From Bacteroidales bacterium (GTDB lineage Bacteria > Bacteroidota > Bacteroidia > Bacteroidales > UBA12170), in assembly GCA_016744655.1 (NCBI GenBank), contig JADGDY010000010.1, forward strand, positions 1 through 56,570: a DNA stretch of 56,570 nt, in the 5' to 3' direction. Position numbers and translations under genes: made by a program. Of this stretch, positions 9,073 through 19,377 are shown one piece after another. The notes beneath the pieces are model-generated. The model made no database searches, was not told the DNA's origin, and saw only the letters and a program-made list of their open reading frames with translations. How positions within the stretch are numbered: the first letter of the stretch is position 1; each line of letters begins with the position of its first letter.

Positions 9073-11055
9073 ATGAAACTTGGCCCTTCTAATATAGTGA
9101 ATGATATTCTGAAATCAGTCTCCCTATTGACTTTGTTTATCATTTTCATGTTTATTACCAGCTTTGTTTATGTTTATTTTTCAGGTCCTCAGAAGGTATT
9201 TGAAGGGCAAAAAGTAAAACTAGCCGAAAGAACCATACAGTCTAAAAAGGACTATATCCAATCAATTGTGTTTAGTGTTATTCGCGATATTGAACTAGAA
9301 GAACAGGTTTTAAGAAACGAATTACAATTGCATCCAAAAGTAATTTCAGTTAAAGATACACTCTTAACCATATTGCTAAAAGAGAGGTGTTTGAATAGAA
9401 TACGAAAAACCATATTAGTAGATAATGGCTATATTTGGGTTAACGAGGTCATAAATTATGAGGGTGGTGACGATTACGCCAGACGTTTGGTTCATGCCAA
9501 TTTACCCGAAACTGAAGGTATGTTATTGTCAACTTCTATGACTGATATCAATGGAAATTTCCCTTATCAAACTGAATTAGATGGAATTATTGAGGATGGT
9601 GAGTTGTTTCATAAATATTGGTTTAAGAAAAGAGATAGTGAGGCTATAGTTGAAAAACTGAGTTATGCCAAGCATTACGAGAAGTTGAACTGGATAATTG
9701 CAACTGGAGTCTATCTTGATGATGTAGAAGCTATCGTAAATGCTGATCTTAGAGAGAGCGAAAACCTATATCTACGTCAGATAAAAATCACTTTATTTAT
9801 CATTGGAGGTTTGCTAATTTTGGTGGTTTTTACTCTGGTATTTTTCCGTAAGAAGCTTCGAGGTATAATTAAGTATTTTATTGACGAGGTAAATGTGAGA
9901 GAAAAATCCTTAAAAGATTTTAATGATAACTTGGAGGAAATTATAGAGGAGAGAACCCAACAATTAAGGGAAAGTGAGCAAACCTATACTTCAATTTTTA
10001 AAAGTAATCAAACGGTAATGTTATTGATTCATCAAGGTACACGAACCGTTGTAGATATAAATCAGGCTGCGGTGGATTTTTATGGTTATAGCTTTGCTGA
10101 AATGCTAGGGATGAAAATGGAAAAAATTAATGTTAGCAGCACTAAGATTATTAATGAAGCTATTAATAGTGTCAAAGGCAATAAGGTTAAATATTTTATT
10201 TTCAAGCATCAATTGGCGAATTCTGAGATTAGAGATGTGGAGGTTTATTCAGAAAGAATATTGTTAAATGGTGAAGACCATCTTTTCTCTATTGTACACG
10301 ATATTTCTGAACTTAAAAAAACACAAGCAGAATTAGTAATTGCGAAAAATTCAGCAGAAGAAAGTGATAGGCTTAAATCCTCTTTTTTGGCAAATATGAG
10401 CCATGAAATTAGGACCCCAATGAACGGAATAATTGGTTTTACGAATTTGTTAAAGGAGGAAGAGTTAAGCGAAGCAGAACGACAACGATTCATAGAAATC
10501 ATCGATAAAAGTGGCAAGCATTTATTAAATATAATTAATGATGTGATTGACATTTCAAAAATTGAATCCAATCAAGTAAAAGCAAAGGTGAGTACGTTTA
10601 ATATCAATGAAAGTATCGATTATATTTATAGTTTCTTTCATTCTGAAGCACTTCATTTAGGTTTAGAGCTAAAATGCCATAAGCCATTACCAAACTCAAG
10701 AGCAAATATTTCTTCCGATCAAGATAAGCTTCATGCTGTGCTAACAAACTTGGTAAAAAATGCGATTAAATTTACACCACAAGGTAAAATAGAATTTGGG
10801 TACCGTATTGATTATAATGATATTGAGTTTTATGTTAATGATACTGGATTAGGAATAGAAGAAGTTGATCAGTCTGATATATTTATGCGATTTCGTCAGG
10901 CAGAAAACCGTTCAAATAAAAATACTGAAGGCTCTGGATTAGGATTGGCTATATGTAAAGCATATGTTGAGCTACTTGGTGGTGTAATATGGGTGGAATC
11001 TGAAATAACAATCGGTTCGAAGTTTTATTTTACCATCCCCACAGAAGTTGAATAA
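9073..11055 (+). CDS. membrane sensor histidine kinase, Cache-PAS-HisKA-HATPase
   Basis: A 660-residue kinase. It has TM1 at about residues 14-36 and a periplasmic Cache-type sensor containing LFHKYWFKKR and HYEKLNWIIATGVYLDD. TM2 lies at about 237-258, then a coiled-coil linker and a PAS domain (about 303-415, ending near FSIVHDISELKK). The HisKA box MSHEIRTPMNG has the phosphorylated His at 444. The HATPase has an N-box NLVKNAIKF near 560 and a G-box GSGLGLAICKAY near 620. There is no fused receiver and no response regulator gene beside it, so it is an orphan kinase. The ligand is unknown, although Cache domains often bind small carboxylates or amines. Confidence 0.93.
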   Translation: MKLGPSNIVNDILKSVSLLTLFIIFMFITSFVYVYFSGPQKVFEGQKVKLAERTIQSKKDYIQSIVFSVIRDIELEEQVLRNELQLHPKVISVKDTLLTILLKERCLNRIRKTILVDNGYIWVNEVINYEGGDDYARRLVHANLPETEGMLLSTSMTDINGNFPYQTELDGIIEDGELFHKYWFKKRDSEAIVEKLSYAKHYEKLNWIIATGVYLDDVEAIVNADLRESENLYLRQIKITLFIIGGLLILVVFTLVFFRKKLRGIIKYFIDEVNVREKSLKDFNDNLEEIIEERTQQLRESEQTYTSIFKSNQTVMLLIHQGTRTVVDINQAAVDFYGYSFAEMLGMKMEKINVSSTKIINEAINSVKGNKVKYFIFKHQLANSEIRDVEVYSERILLNGEDHLFSIVHDISELKKTQAELVIAKNSAEESDRLKSSFLANMSHEIRTPMNGIIGFTNLLKEEELSEAERQRFIEIIDKSGKHLLNIINDVIDISKIESNQVKAKVSTFNINESIDYIYSFFHSEALHLGLELKCHKPLPNSRANISSDQDKLHAVLTNLVKNAIKFTPQGKIEFGYRIDYNDIEFYVNDTGLGIEEVDQSDIFMRFRQAENRSNKNTEGSGLGLAICKAYVELLGGVIWVESEITIGSKFYFTIPTEVE

Positions 11056-11096
11056 AATCCTTCATTTCAATTTAGACCCACATAAATCTTATTTGA

Positions 11097-11127
11097 TTGC
11101 TTAACTCAACAATATTTTCTAAGTTTG
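11097..11127 (+). promoter_or_regulatory. promoter before the YoaP-like gene
   Basis: TTG at 11097-11099 and TAAGTTTG at 11120-11127 are 20 nt apart, a good Bacteroidota -33/-7 pair, 22 nt before the ATG at 11150. Confidence 0.55.
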
Positions 11128-11149
11128 GGAAATACCAAATGATGAAAAA

Positions 11150-11908
11150 ATGAGCACAGTAAAATACATAAATCTTGATAAGAATAATGTTGCTGGGGAG
11201 CACATCTGTTGTGCATTTTCCGATAAAAAATGTACAGATGGCTATTTAGCAAAAAAAGAGTGGTTAAAAAATCAGTTTAAAGAGGGTTATGTGTTTAGAA
11301 AGCTGGACGAGAGAGGAAAAATATTTATAGAATATGTTCCTGCAGAGAAGGCATGGGCTCCAATTGATGCGCCAAATTATATGTTGATTAATTGTTTTTG
11401 GGTGTCAGGAAAATATAAGGGTGAAGGTCATGGAAAAACGCTTTATAATTATTGTTTAGAGGATGCTAAAGATATGAATGGGGTTGTGGTTGTCACAGGA
11501 GCAAAAAAACAACCCTTTATGTCGGAGAAGAAATTCTTCAAGAAGCAAGGCTTTGTCTTGGCTGATACTGCGCTTCCTTATTTCGAACTTTGGTATAAAG
11601 CTTTAAAAAAAGATGCTCCTACTCCAAAATTCAAGGAAATTGCCAAGAGTGGTAAAAATGATGAAAAGGATGGTTTGGTAGTTTATTATACTAATGCCTG
11701 TCCTTTCAATGAGTATTACGTAAATACTGAATTAAAAAATGTAGCAGCCAAAAGAGGAGTGAAGCTCACTATTAAGAAAATAGATAGTCGAGAGAAAGCT
11801 CAGAATCATTTTGTGCCTCACACCATTTACAGTATTTTTTATAATGGTGAATTCATCACTCAGCATATCCTAAACGAAAAGTCATTCGATAAATTTATAA
11901 AAGTATAA
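11150..11908 (+). CDS. GNAT acetyltransferase with C-terminal YoaP-like domain
   Basis: A 252-residue cytoplasmic protein. The first ~155 residues are a GNAT-type fold; the acetyl-CoA loop is visible as YKGEGHGKTLYNYCLEDA. The last ~85 residues (VVYYTNACPFNEYYV and so on) match the YoaP-like thioredoxin-related domain. Such GNAT-YoaP fusions are widespread, but their substrate is not established. A conserved N-terminal GEHICCAFSDKKC with three Cys is unusual for an acetyltransferase and may bind a metal (inference). The gene is preceded by a good promoter and stands alone. Confidence 0.85.
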   Translation: MSTVKYINLDKNNVAGEHICCAFSDKKCTDGYLAKKEWLKNQFKEGYVFRKLDERGKIFIEYVPAEKAWAPIDAPNYMLINCFWVSGKYKGEGHGKTLYNYCLEDAKDMNGVVVVTGAKKQPFMSEKKFFKKQGFVLADTALPYFELWYKALKKDAPTPKFKEIAKSGKNDEKDGLVVYYTNACPFNEYYVNTELKNVAAKRGVKLTIKKIDSREKAQNHFVPHTIYSIFYNGEFITQHILNEKSFDKFIKV

Positions 11909-12002
11909 TTTATCGAATTTTATTTACTGTATTATTGTGCCATCAATTTTCTTTTATAAAGTTTTGGGCATTTACTTCTTACTTTCATAATCACTTTTTT
12001 TG

Positions 12003-12010
12003 TAATTTTG
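12003..12010 (+). promoter_or_regulatory. -7 promoter element before the flavodoxin gene
   Basis: TAATTTTG fits TAnnTTTG and lies 35 nt before ATG 12046. It supports that start over the in-frame ATG at 11935, which would place the promoter inside the gene. Confidence 0.5.
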
Positions 12011-12045
12011 GTTGTTGTTCGCACATAAACACAAATATTTCGCAA

Positions 12046-12528
12046 ATGAAAACGGCCATCATATACATAAGTCGTCATGGTACAACTGAAAAGGTATCCA
12101 GTAGAATTGCTGCCAAATTCCCAAACGAAGAAGTAGATATTGTAAACCTGAGGAAGCAAAAATTAAATGATTTAACTCCATATAAGAGGGTAATTATTGG
12201 AGGGAGTATTCATATGGGTAAGGTTCATAAGAAAACCAGCTTGTTTATAGAGAAGTATCATAAAGAATTGCTTCAGAAAGATTTGGCCTTGTTTTTATGC
12301 TGTATGGAGAAAGACAGAGTAGCACAAGAACAGTTTGATTTGGCGTTTCCCGAAGATATTAGAAATAAAGCCATCAGTAAAGGTCTATTAGGTTTTGAAT
12401 ATGTTTTTGAGAAAATGAGTTTCATAGAGAAAGTCATGTTAAAGAAAATTACAGGGAAAGACAAGAGCTTTTCAAAGATAGATGATGCAGCCATTCAGTC
12501 TTTTGTGGATGGCATAAAATATCACTAA
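12046..12528 (+). CDS. flavodoxin-domain protein, HemG-like
   Basis: A 160-residue single-domain flavodoxin. The FMN phosphate loop is IYISRHGTTEKVSSRIA (residues 6-22), and IIGGSIHMGKVHKK near 50-63 is the loop typical of the menaquinone-dependent protoporphyrinogen oxidase HemG family. HemG oxidises protoporphyrinogen IX in haem synthesis, but many Bacteroidota flavodoxins of this type have no proven role and no haem gene is nearby. The call is therefore left at family level. An earlier in-frame ATG (11935) would add 37 residues of non-flavodoxin sequence and is rejected. Confidence 0.82.
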   Translation: MKTAIIYISRHGTTEKVSSRIAAKFPNEEVDIVNLRKQKLNDLTPYKRVIIGGSIHMGKVHKKTSLFIEKYHKELLQKDLALFLCCMEKDRVAQEQFDLAFPEDIRNKAISKGLLGFEYVFEKMSFIEKVMLKKITGKDKSFSKIDDAAIQSFVDGIKYH

Positions 12529-12689
12529 TTATAATTATATAAACAGGTCTAATTATACCTTAATTCCTCTGTTTTTTGTTTCTAAAAACAGTGAAGATTC
12601 CCGTATAAATCATTTGTGAATTGAAATCAAATATTAATTCTCTGAAAACGAGCTGTTAATAAATGCTTTTCTTGTCATAAAGCTATTGA

Positions 12690-14363
<1,674 letters not shown>

Positions 14364-14613
14364 TTTTTTCTGAATCTTTTGATTATCCTTTCTTGTAAGA
14401 CCTAAATTCCTATTTATTTGATAGTGATAAGTATTTTGTAGTGTCACTACTTTCCTTTATTTTAATCAGTATTTTGTAATAATTAATTGATAATGCCTAT
14501 CTTAGCGCCGCTTAAAAATCTTTGAGGAAGGTTTTGATTAGGCTTTTCTCTTCAGGATTGATAAAACAACTATACAACTACTATTATACTACAAAATATA
14601 AACTATCAATACT

Positions 14614-16227
14614 ATGAATGCTATTAATCAAAAACTAAAAATCACAGAGAAGCTGGGCTATGCCTTGGGTGATGGCGCTGCAAATATTGCATGGCGCGGA
14701 GTTTCTACTTTCCTATTTATTTTTTACACCGATGTATTTGGATTAAACCCTGCCGCTGTTGGTTTATTAATGCTAGTCGCACGTTTTAGCGATGGTATTA
14801 GTGATGTGCTAATGGGAGTAATAGGAGATAGAACCAAATCGAAATATGGGAAATTCCGTCCTTGGATATTATGGACAGCTATTCCTCTTGGGGTTATTCT
14901 TTCCTTACTTTTTACGAGTCCGAATTTAAGTCCCATGGGCAAAATTATTTATGCCTATGCCACTTATATCATATTTACTCTAGTATATACTGCTAACAAT
15001 ATACCTTATGGTGCGCTAATGGCTGTTATGACTGGTGATGATAAAGAAAGAACCAGTCTGGGAGCCTATAGAATGGTGGGTGCTTTTGCCGGAGGAATGT
15101 TGGTACAAGGAGCGCTGTTGTTTTTGGTGGCTTTCTTCGGAAATATCAATCCAGAAATTCAGGTAAAACCTATAGACGAGAATCGATATGAGGTTCATGT
15201 CTCAACTTCTCAGGATGTTGAAAATGTAAAGATAGCAACTGAGGATGGTATCGCATTGTTTTCTTGGGTAAATGCTGAAGAACGAGAGAGTGATACAAGT
15301 GCCACAAATGGTAAAGCTTTTTCTATGGTAGATGGAAAAGATTATGCTTTTATAGTTGAAGGAGAAGAAGGTTTAACAGCCGAAAGCATAAGTATTATTG
15401 ACCAAAAACAAGGCTATAGTAACTCTATTTACGTGCTGTCGATAGTTTTGATTATTGCCATGTTTATCACCTTCTATTCTACTAAAGAGCGCGTATTACC
15501 ACCTAAAGCACAGAAAACGAACTTATCTAAAGATTTTAAAGATTTAATAAGCAATAAGCCTTGGCTCATTTTGCTAGGAATAGGATTATTATTTGTTATC
15601 TATAATTCCATTAAGCAAGGTATTGTGGTGATTTATTTCTCTCATTTTATTCATAACCAACTTTTGGCGGCTTCCTATATGGTTGCTCTAATGGTGGCTT
15701 CTATTGGAGGTGCAATGGTGACTACCTTCCTCAGTAAAAGATGGGGAAAGAGAAACCTATTTATCTATGCATTATTGTTTTCAGGAGCCGTGAATGCCTT
15801 ATTGGTTTTCTGTGGTCCAGATGATATTTTTAGCATTTTTTCCATTGGGATTTTATCGGAATTTGCAGCAGCAATTTTCCCAACACTATTCTTCGCCATG
15901 TTGGGGGATGTGGCCGATTTCTCTGAATTTAGAAATGGTCGTAGAGCCACAGGATTAATCTATTCCGCTGGTTCATTCTCTACTAAGTTTGGAGGGGGCG
16001 TTGCAGGAGCCATTATTGGTTTTGTGTTAGCGGCTTATAATTATGATGGACAAGATGCCGTAGCCATTCAAGGAGCTATTCCAGGTATTAAAATGTTGAT
16101 GAGTTGGGTTCCAGGAGTTATCGCATTTGTAGCAGCAGGTTTTATGTTGATGTATCCACTAACTCAAACTAAGATGGATGAGATTACTACTGAGCTTAAT
16201 GCCCGTAGGCAAAATGAACTAAGGTAA
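14614..16227 (+). CDS. GPH-family sugar:cation symporter with large periplasmic insert
   Basis: A 537-residue inner-membrane symporter of the glycoside-pentoside-hexuronide family (MelB-like). Support comes from the N-terminal GYALGDGAANIAWRG, the RFSDGISDVLMGVIGDRTKSKYGKF loop region with its cation-site Asp residues, and NNIPYGALMAVMT. It is expected to import a sugar or glycoside with Na+ or H+. Residues ~178-268 are an extra hydrophilic, beta-looking stretch between TM5 and TM6 that ordinary GPH members lack. No glycosidase or regulator is adjacent, so the sugar is unknown. A hairpin terminator follows about 100 nt downstream. Confidence 0.88.
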   Translation: MNAINQKLKITEKLGYALGDGAANIAWRGVSTFLFIFYTDVFGLNPAAVGLLMLVARFSDGISDVLMGVIGDRTKSKYGKFRPWILWTAIPLGVILSLLFTSPNLSPMGKIIYAYATYIIFTLVYTANNIPYGALMAVMTGDDKERTSLGAYRMVGAFAGGMLVQGALLFLVAFFGNINPEIQVKPIDENRYEVHVSTSQDVENVKIATEDGIALFSWVNAEERESDTSATNGKAFSMVDGKDYAFIVEGEEGLTAESISIIDQKQGYSNSIYVLSIVLIIAMFITFYSTKERVLPPKAQKTNLSKDFKDLISNKPWLILLGIGLLFVIYNSIKQGIVVIYFSHFIHNQLLAASYMVALMVASIGGAMVTTFLSKRWGKRNLFIYALLFSGAVNALLVFCGPDDIFSIFSIGILSEFAAAIFPTLFFAMLGDVADFSEFRNGRRATGLIYSAGSFSTKFGGGVAGAIIGFVLAAYNYDGQDAVAIQGAIPGIKMLMSWVPGVIAFVAAGFMLMYPLTQTKMDEITTELNARRQNELR

Positions 16228-16245
16228 TTGGTGGCTGTCTATAAA

Positions 16246-16334
16246 GTCCGCTAATTTCGTTACGCTAGCCCTCAAAGTGTTCATCCCGATGTTATCTGTC
16301 GGGACTCCTTGATTTTCAGAAATACCAAGCCTCG
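16246..16334 (-). repeat. structured intergenic repeat family R1, copy E (diverged)
   Basis: On the minus strand this copy carries the family boundaries GAGGCTT and GTAACGAA and the block TGAAAATCAAGGAGT. The usual central TTTAC/GTAAA dyad is replaced by a different hairpin (CCCGA...TCGGG). It lies between the GPH gene and the LolA-like gene. See the other copies at 25043, 41241, 52082 and 53315. Confidence 0.6.
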
Positions 16335-16350
16335 TTCTCGAGGCTTTCTT
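16327..16350 (+). terminator. likely intrinsic terminator after the GPH symporter gene
   Basis: AAGCCTCG (16327-16334) pairs with CGAGGCTT (16339-16346) around a TTCT loop and is followed by a short T-rich tract. Confidence 0.6.
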
Positions 16351-16400
16351 ATCAGCCACGTGAAAATGTGAAAGTTTGCATTCCGTAATAATTAAGGAAG

Positions 16401-16440
16401 GCTCAATAATAATATCTGAAAATATTATTGAGCTTTTTTT
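16401..16440 (-). terminator. hairpin at the convergent 3' ends (GPH and LolA-like genes)
   Basis: GCTCAATAATA (16401-16411) pairs perfectly with TATTATTGAGC (16423-16433), followed by a T run on the plus strand. On the minus strand the hairpin overlaps the stop of the LolA-like gene. It is most likely bidirectional or a terminator for plus-strand read-through. Confidence 0.6.
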
Positions 16441-17606
16441 CTAGTGTAAATCAGTTGGTTGCCAGATTTCCAGGTTTCTCCTTTGTCGAAGGAGTTTTCT
16501 ATAAGTACATTAAAATGCTCCTCATCTTGCTTGGTAATGGTGACTTTGCCAAAAGCTTGAGGGTCTTGACTTCCTCCATATATCATTTTGGTATTGTCAG
16601 CAACAAATGTGGAGTCACTCATCTGACCAATAAACATTTCTGTTTCGCCAGAAAAATCATTATAAACGCAAACGCGGTATTTATTGCTACCTGTATGAAA
16701 ACTATATTGGCTTGTAATTGGCATCACAAAATTTGCTTTATAAGTGATGTTTTCTTCCAACATATTATTGGCTGAATACTCAATTTTTGAGCTTGTTATA
16801 TCCATAGGGTACCATCTGTTTGCTCGTCCACTCCAGCCTTGTACTTCTACTTCCCATTCTCCTTCCATAAAACGAAGTGCTTCCATCTCTGGGCCTTTTG
16901 CCATTTCGAAGAGCTCCTCATCTAATTCTATATTGAACTGGATATCTTCAATCAATAAAACACGATTTCTTTGGCTAAACATCTTCTCTTCATAATAAGG
17001 AATGATTAATCCGTTAATTTCTCTGAAATCTTCAAAATAGCTTTCTGCTGCACTTGGATAAGTAAAATCAACCCAATAAGAGTCGCGGCGATATTCCAAA
17101 TAGGTGTTGGCATCAAGATACCAAGTTTCAAACTTTCCACTTGGTCGTGTGAGTTTAATGGCAAATACTTCAACGCCTTCTAAATCTTGTTTACCTAATA
17201 ACTCGGTTGTAATTCCATTTTCTTTATAATTGAGTAATGGTGTCATTAAACTCGATTTCTGCTGGAAAACATTGTCTTCATCTTTGGTTAAAATCCTTGG
17301 AAAACTGATTTCATGCCAAGGGTCGATAGTCCAACCATGTTCCCCATTAAAAGCTTCAATAACGGCATGTTTCCCTAAGTGTAATTCGCTATAATATAGT
17401 CCTTCATTGGTTTTGATGGCCATCCAATCTTCTTCTACACTAAATGCGGTAAATCGACCTGTGATTTTCATATTTTCTACTTTAGCCCAGTTTTCTGCAC
17501 CGCCTCTGGCCTCAATATGTTTCGCAATGATATCGTCAAGTTCTTGTGCTTGCATTGTTCCAAAACACAATACCAATAATAAACTCCAAATTATTTTACT
17601 TTTCAT
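16425..17606 (-). CDS. exported LolA-like protein with C-terminal DUF1579-like domain
   Basis: A 393-residue periplasmic protein with signal peptide MKSKIIWSLLLVLCFGTMQAQ. An ATG 21 nt upstream (17627) would only add seven hydrophilic residues. The N-terminal ~220 residues start with HIEARGGAENWAKVENMKITG, the pattern of outer-membrane lipoprotein-sorting (LolA/LolB-fold) relatives that bind lipids in a half-barrel. The C-terminal ~140 residues (FMEGEWEVEVQGWSG and so on) look like a lipocalin-type DUF1579 barrel. The function is unknown, and lipid or hydrophobic-ligand carriage is an inference from fold. It lies upstream of a propeller gene in the same direction. Confidence 0.72.
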   Translation of the reverse strand: MKSKIIWSLLLVLCFGTMQAQELDDIIAKHIEARGGAENWAKVENMKITGRFTAFSVEEDWMAIKTNEGLYYSELHLGKHAVIEAFNGEHGWTIDPWHEISFPRILTKDEDNVFQQKSSLMTPLLNYKENGITTELLGKQDLEGVEVFAIKLTRPSGKFETWYLDANTYLEYRRDSYWVDFTYPSAAESYFEDFREINGLIIPYYEEKMFSQRNRVLLIEDIQFNIELDEELFEMAKGPEMEALRFMEGEWEVEVQGWSGRANRWYPMDITSSKIEYSANNMLEENITYKANFVMPITSQYSFHTGSNKYRVCVYNDFSGETEMFIGQMSDSTFVADNTKMIYGGSQDPQAFGKVTITKQDEEHFNVLIENSFDKGETWKSGNQLIYTRKKAQ

Positions 17607-17727
17607 CTGTTTATAATTTATTTTCATTTGTCAGATGGAACTCTCGATGAATTGTAATCCTTCTACTGTGTGTAGTTTAGAATGCTAAAATTCAAGTTCG
17701 TTTCATCATTTTGTTTTTTTTGTGTTT

Positions 17728-18963
17728 CTATTTTACCTTGTAACAAGCCATATGTGTAAGATTCCTCACATAAACTTTTCCATTTACAAAACTGGGTGCT
17801 GTCCACGATTTTCCTTCTAAAGCTTGAACTGAAATTACTTCTTGATAAGCATCAGGTTTGGCTTCCACAATTATGAGCTTGCCCTTATCTGATAATACCA
17901 TGAGTTTATCATCAACTATCATCAAGCTTCCTTTTCCGAATCCTCTTTTTGTCCATTTAACTTCTCCAGTTTCTGCTGAAATACAACGAAGCGAAGCCAC
18001 ATGAAATCCATAGATGAAACCATCATGATAAAGAGCAGTATTAAAGTCGGTTTTCATACTTGTACCCCTAATAAATTCTGTGGCTTTATGGTCATTGATT
18101 TCAACTATAAGGAAGCCAGGATTTCTAATTCCAGATAAGAAGATTTTATTGTTTTCAATTAACAGCGGCATGGCTGTAATGCCACCAAATGGCATGGCAA
18201 AAGTCCAAAGGGTGTCGCCTTTTGGGTTGAAGGAATAAAGTGTTTTACCATTGGCAAAAATGATTTGCAGTTGGTTATCAATAGTTGCTAGAAGAGGGGA
18301 GTTGAAAGAAGCATTGCCAGTTCCATAATTCCATACTATATCTCCGTTCTCTTTATCAAAGGCAACAAATGCTTTGGCGTCTTTCCCACCAACTTCCAAT
18401 ATGAGGAGGTCTTCGAGAATAATAGGAGAAGTAGAAAAACCCCAGCGAGGTTCAGTACTTCCATATTTTGCTTTTAGGTCAATTTGCCAGTTTATTTTCC
18501 CATCTTTTATTTGGTGAGCGCTTAATTTTCCATGTCCGCTTAAAGTGAAAATTTGGTCATTATCAATAGAAGGAGTTGTACGAGAACCATCGCCCCAACC
18601 GTCTGGGTCAAAATAAATGCTATCCACTCTTTGTCTCCAAAGCTCTTCTCCAGTTTCAAGGTCATAGGCAGCTAAAAACTCTGAACCAGTAGTGCTATCT
18701 ATGGTTTCGCTGCACATGGTATACATTTTATCACGAATAATGGTGAGCTCGGCAAATCCAGAACCCAATTCGTGTTTCCAAACTAACTCAGGATTACTTG
18801 TCGACCAATCTACTCCTTTAAGGCTTTCCATACTTTTGCCAGACCTTTCTGGTCCTCTAAACTGAGTCCAATTATAATCGGAATCCTCCTGTGCAAAACC
18901 CATAAAACTAAAGCCAATACAAAATAGCCATAAAATACTCAAACGCTTGAAGTTTTTATTCAT
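17728..18963 (-). CDS. exported PQQ-like beta-propeller protein
   Basis: A 411-residue periplasmic protein beginning MNKNFKRLSILWLFCIGFSF, a signal peptide. An ATG 54 nt further upstream would precede the signal and is rejected. It has about seven to eight repeats of the PQQ/BamB type, seen as AYDLETGEELW, AHQIKDGKINW, AFDKENGDIVW and SAETGEVKW. The mature N-terminus carries WTQFRGPERSG, a motif shared with the other propellers of this window. There are no residues proving PQQ binding or dehydrogenase activity. It is divergent from the next propeller gene at 19378 across a palindrome-bearing gap. Confidence 0.85.
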   Translation of the reverse strand: MNKNFKRLSILWLFCIGFSFMGFAQEDSDYNWTQFRGPERSGKSMESLKGVDWSTSNPELVWKHELGSGFAELTIIRDKMYTMCSETIDSTTGSEFLAAYDLETGEELWRQRVDSIYFDPDGWGDGSRTTPSIDNDQIFTLSGHGKLSAHQIKDGKINWQIDLKAKYGSTEPRWGFSTSPIILEDLLILEVGGKDAKAFVAFDKENGDIVWNYGTGNASFNSPLLATIDNQLQIIFANGKTLYSFNPKGDTLWTFAMPFGGITAMPLLIENNKIFLSGIRNPGFLIVEINDHKATEFIRGTSMKTDFNTALYHDGFIYGFHVASLRCISAETGEVKWTKRGFGKGSLMIVDDKLMVLSDKGKLIIVEAKPDAYQEVISVQALEGKSWTAPSFVNGKVYVRNLTHMACYKVK

Positions 18964-19377
18964 ATCACTGATATTTAATGAATTATAAGAATAGGAAGGC
19001 GTAATAGTGTCTTCCAAAATAAAGGTGGTTTTACAAGTATATCTAAGAAGCGTGCGTAATTTTGCATAAAAATAGGAAAAATAGACCAGGAATTGACATA
19101 TAGATGAAATTTCTGTGCAATATTCATTTTATTTAGAAACTTTAGAAATTACAAGTGATTATCAATAGATAACAAAGTAATTAATGTTCATTAATGAACA
19201 TTAATTACTGGTCTATTCAGGGACAAGTAAGCTTTGGATACAATTTATTTTTCTATCTATTTTTGATATAAATCTTTACTCATCAATAAACCTAAGGTCA
19301 GATTTTTTGCTTTTCAATTATAAGAAAAATCACTATTATTGTAAACAATAGGCAATGAACATATAATAGAAGAGAAG
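18964..19377. other. 414-bp divergent intergenic region between two propeller genes
   Basis: No ORF of interest is present. It contains a perfect 34-bp palindrome (19176-19209). A candidate minus-strand -7 like element TATACTTG (plus CAAGTATA near 19036-19043) points to the minus propeller gene. The rest is AT-rich sequence without recognised structure. Confidence 0.6.
19176..19209. promoter_or_regulatory. perfect 34-bp palindrome, candidate operator
   Basis: The half site AGTAATTAATGTTCATT is followed immediately by its exact reverse complement, giving a 34-bp dyad with no spacer. It sits in the shared upstream region of two divergent PQQ-like propeller genes and has no T tract. An operator for a dimeric or tetrameric regulator controlling both genes is more likely than a terminator. 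The binding protein is unknown. Confidence 0.6.

Noticed and set aside
12569..12591. Hairpin CTGTTTTT/AAAAACAG after the flavodoxin gene
   Set aside because: AT-only stem with no T run on the plus strand; not a convincing terminator.
14438..14450. Palindrome GTAGTGTCACTAC upstream of the GPH symporter gene
   Set aside because: Only 13 bp and 160 nt from the start codon; possible operator but too weak to claim without comparison.
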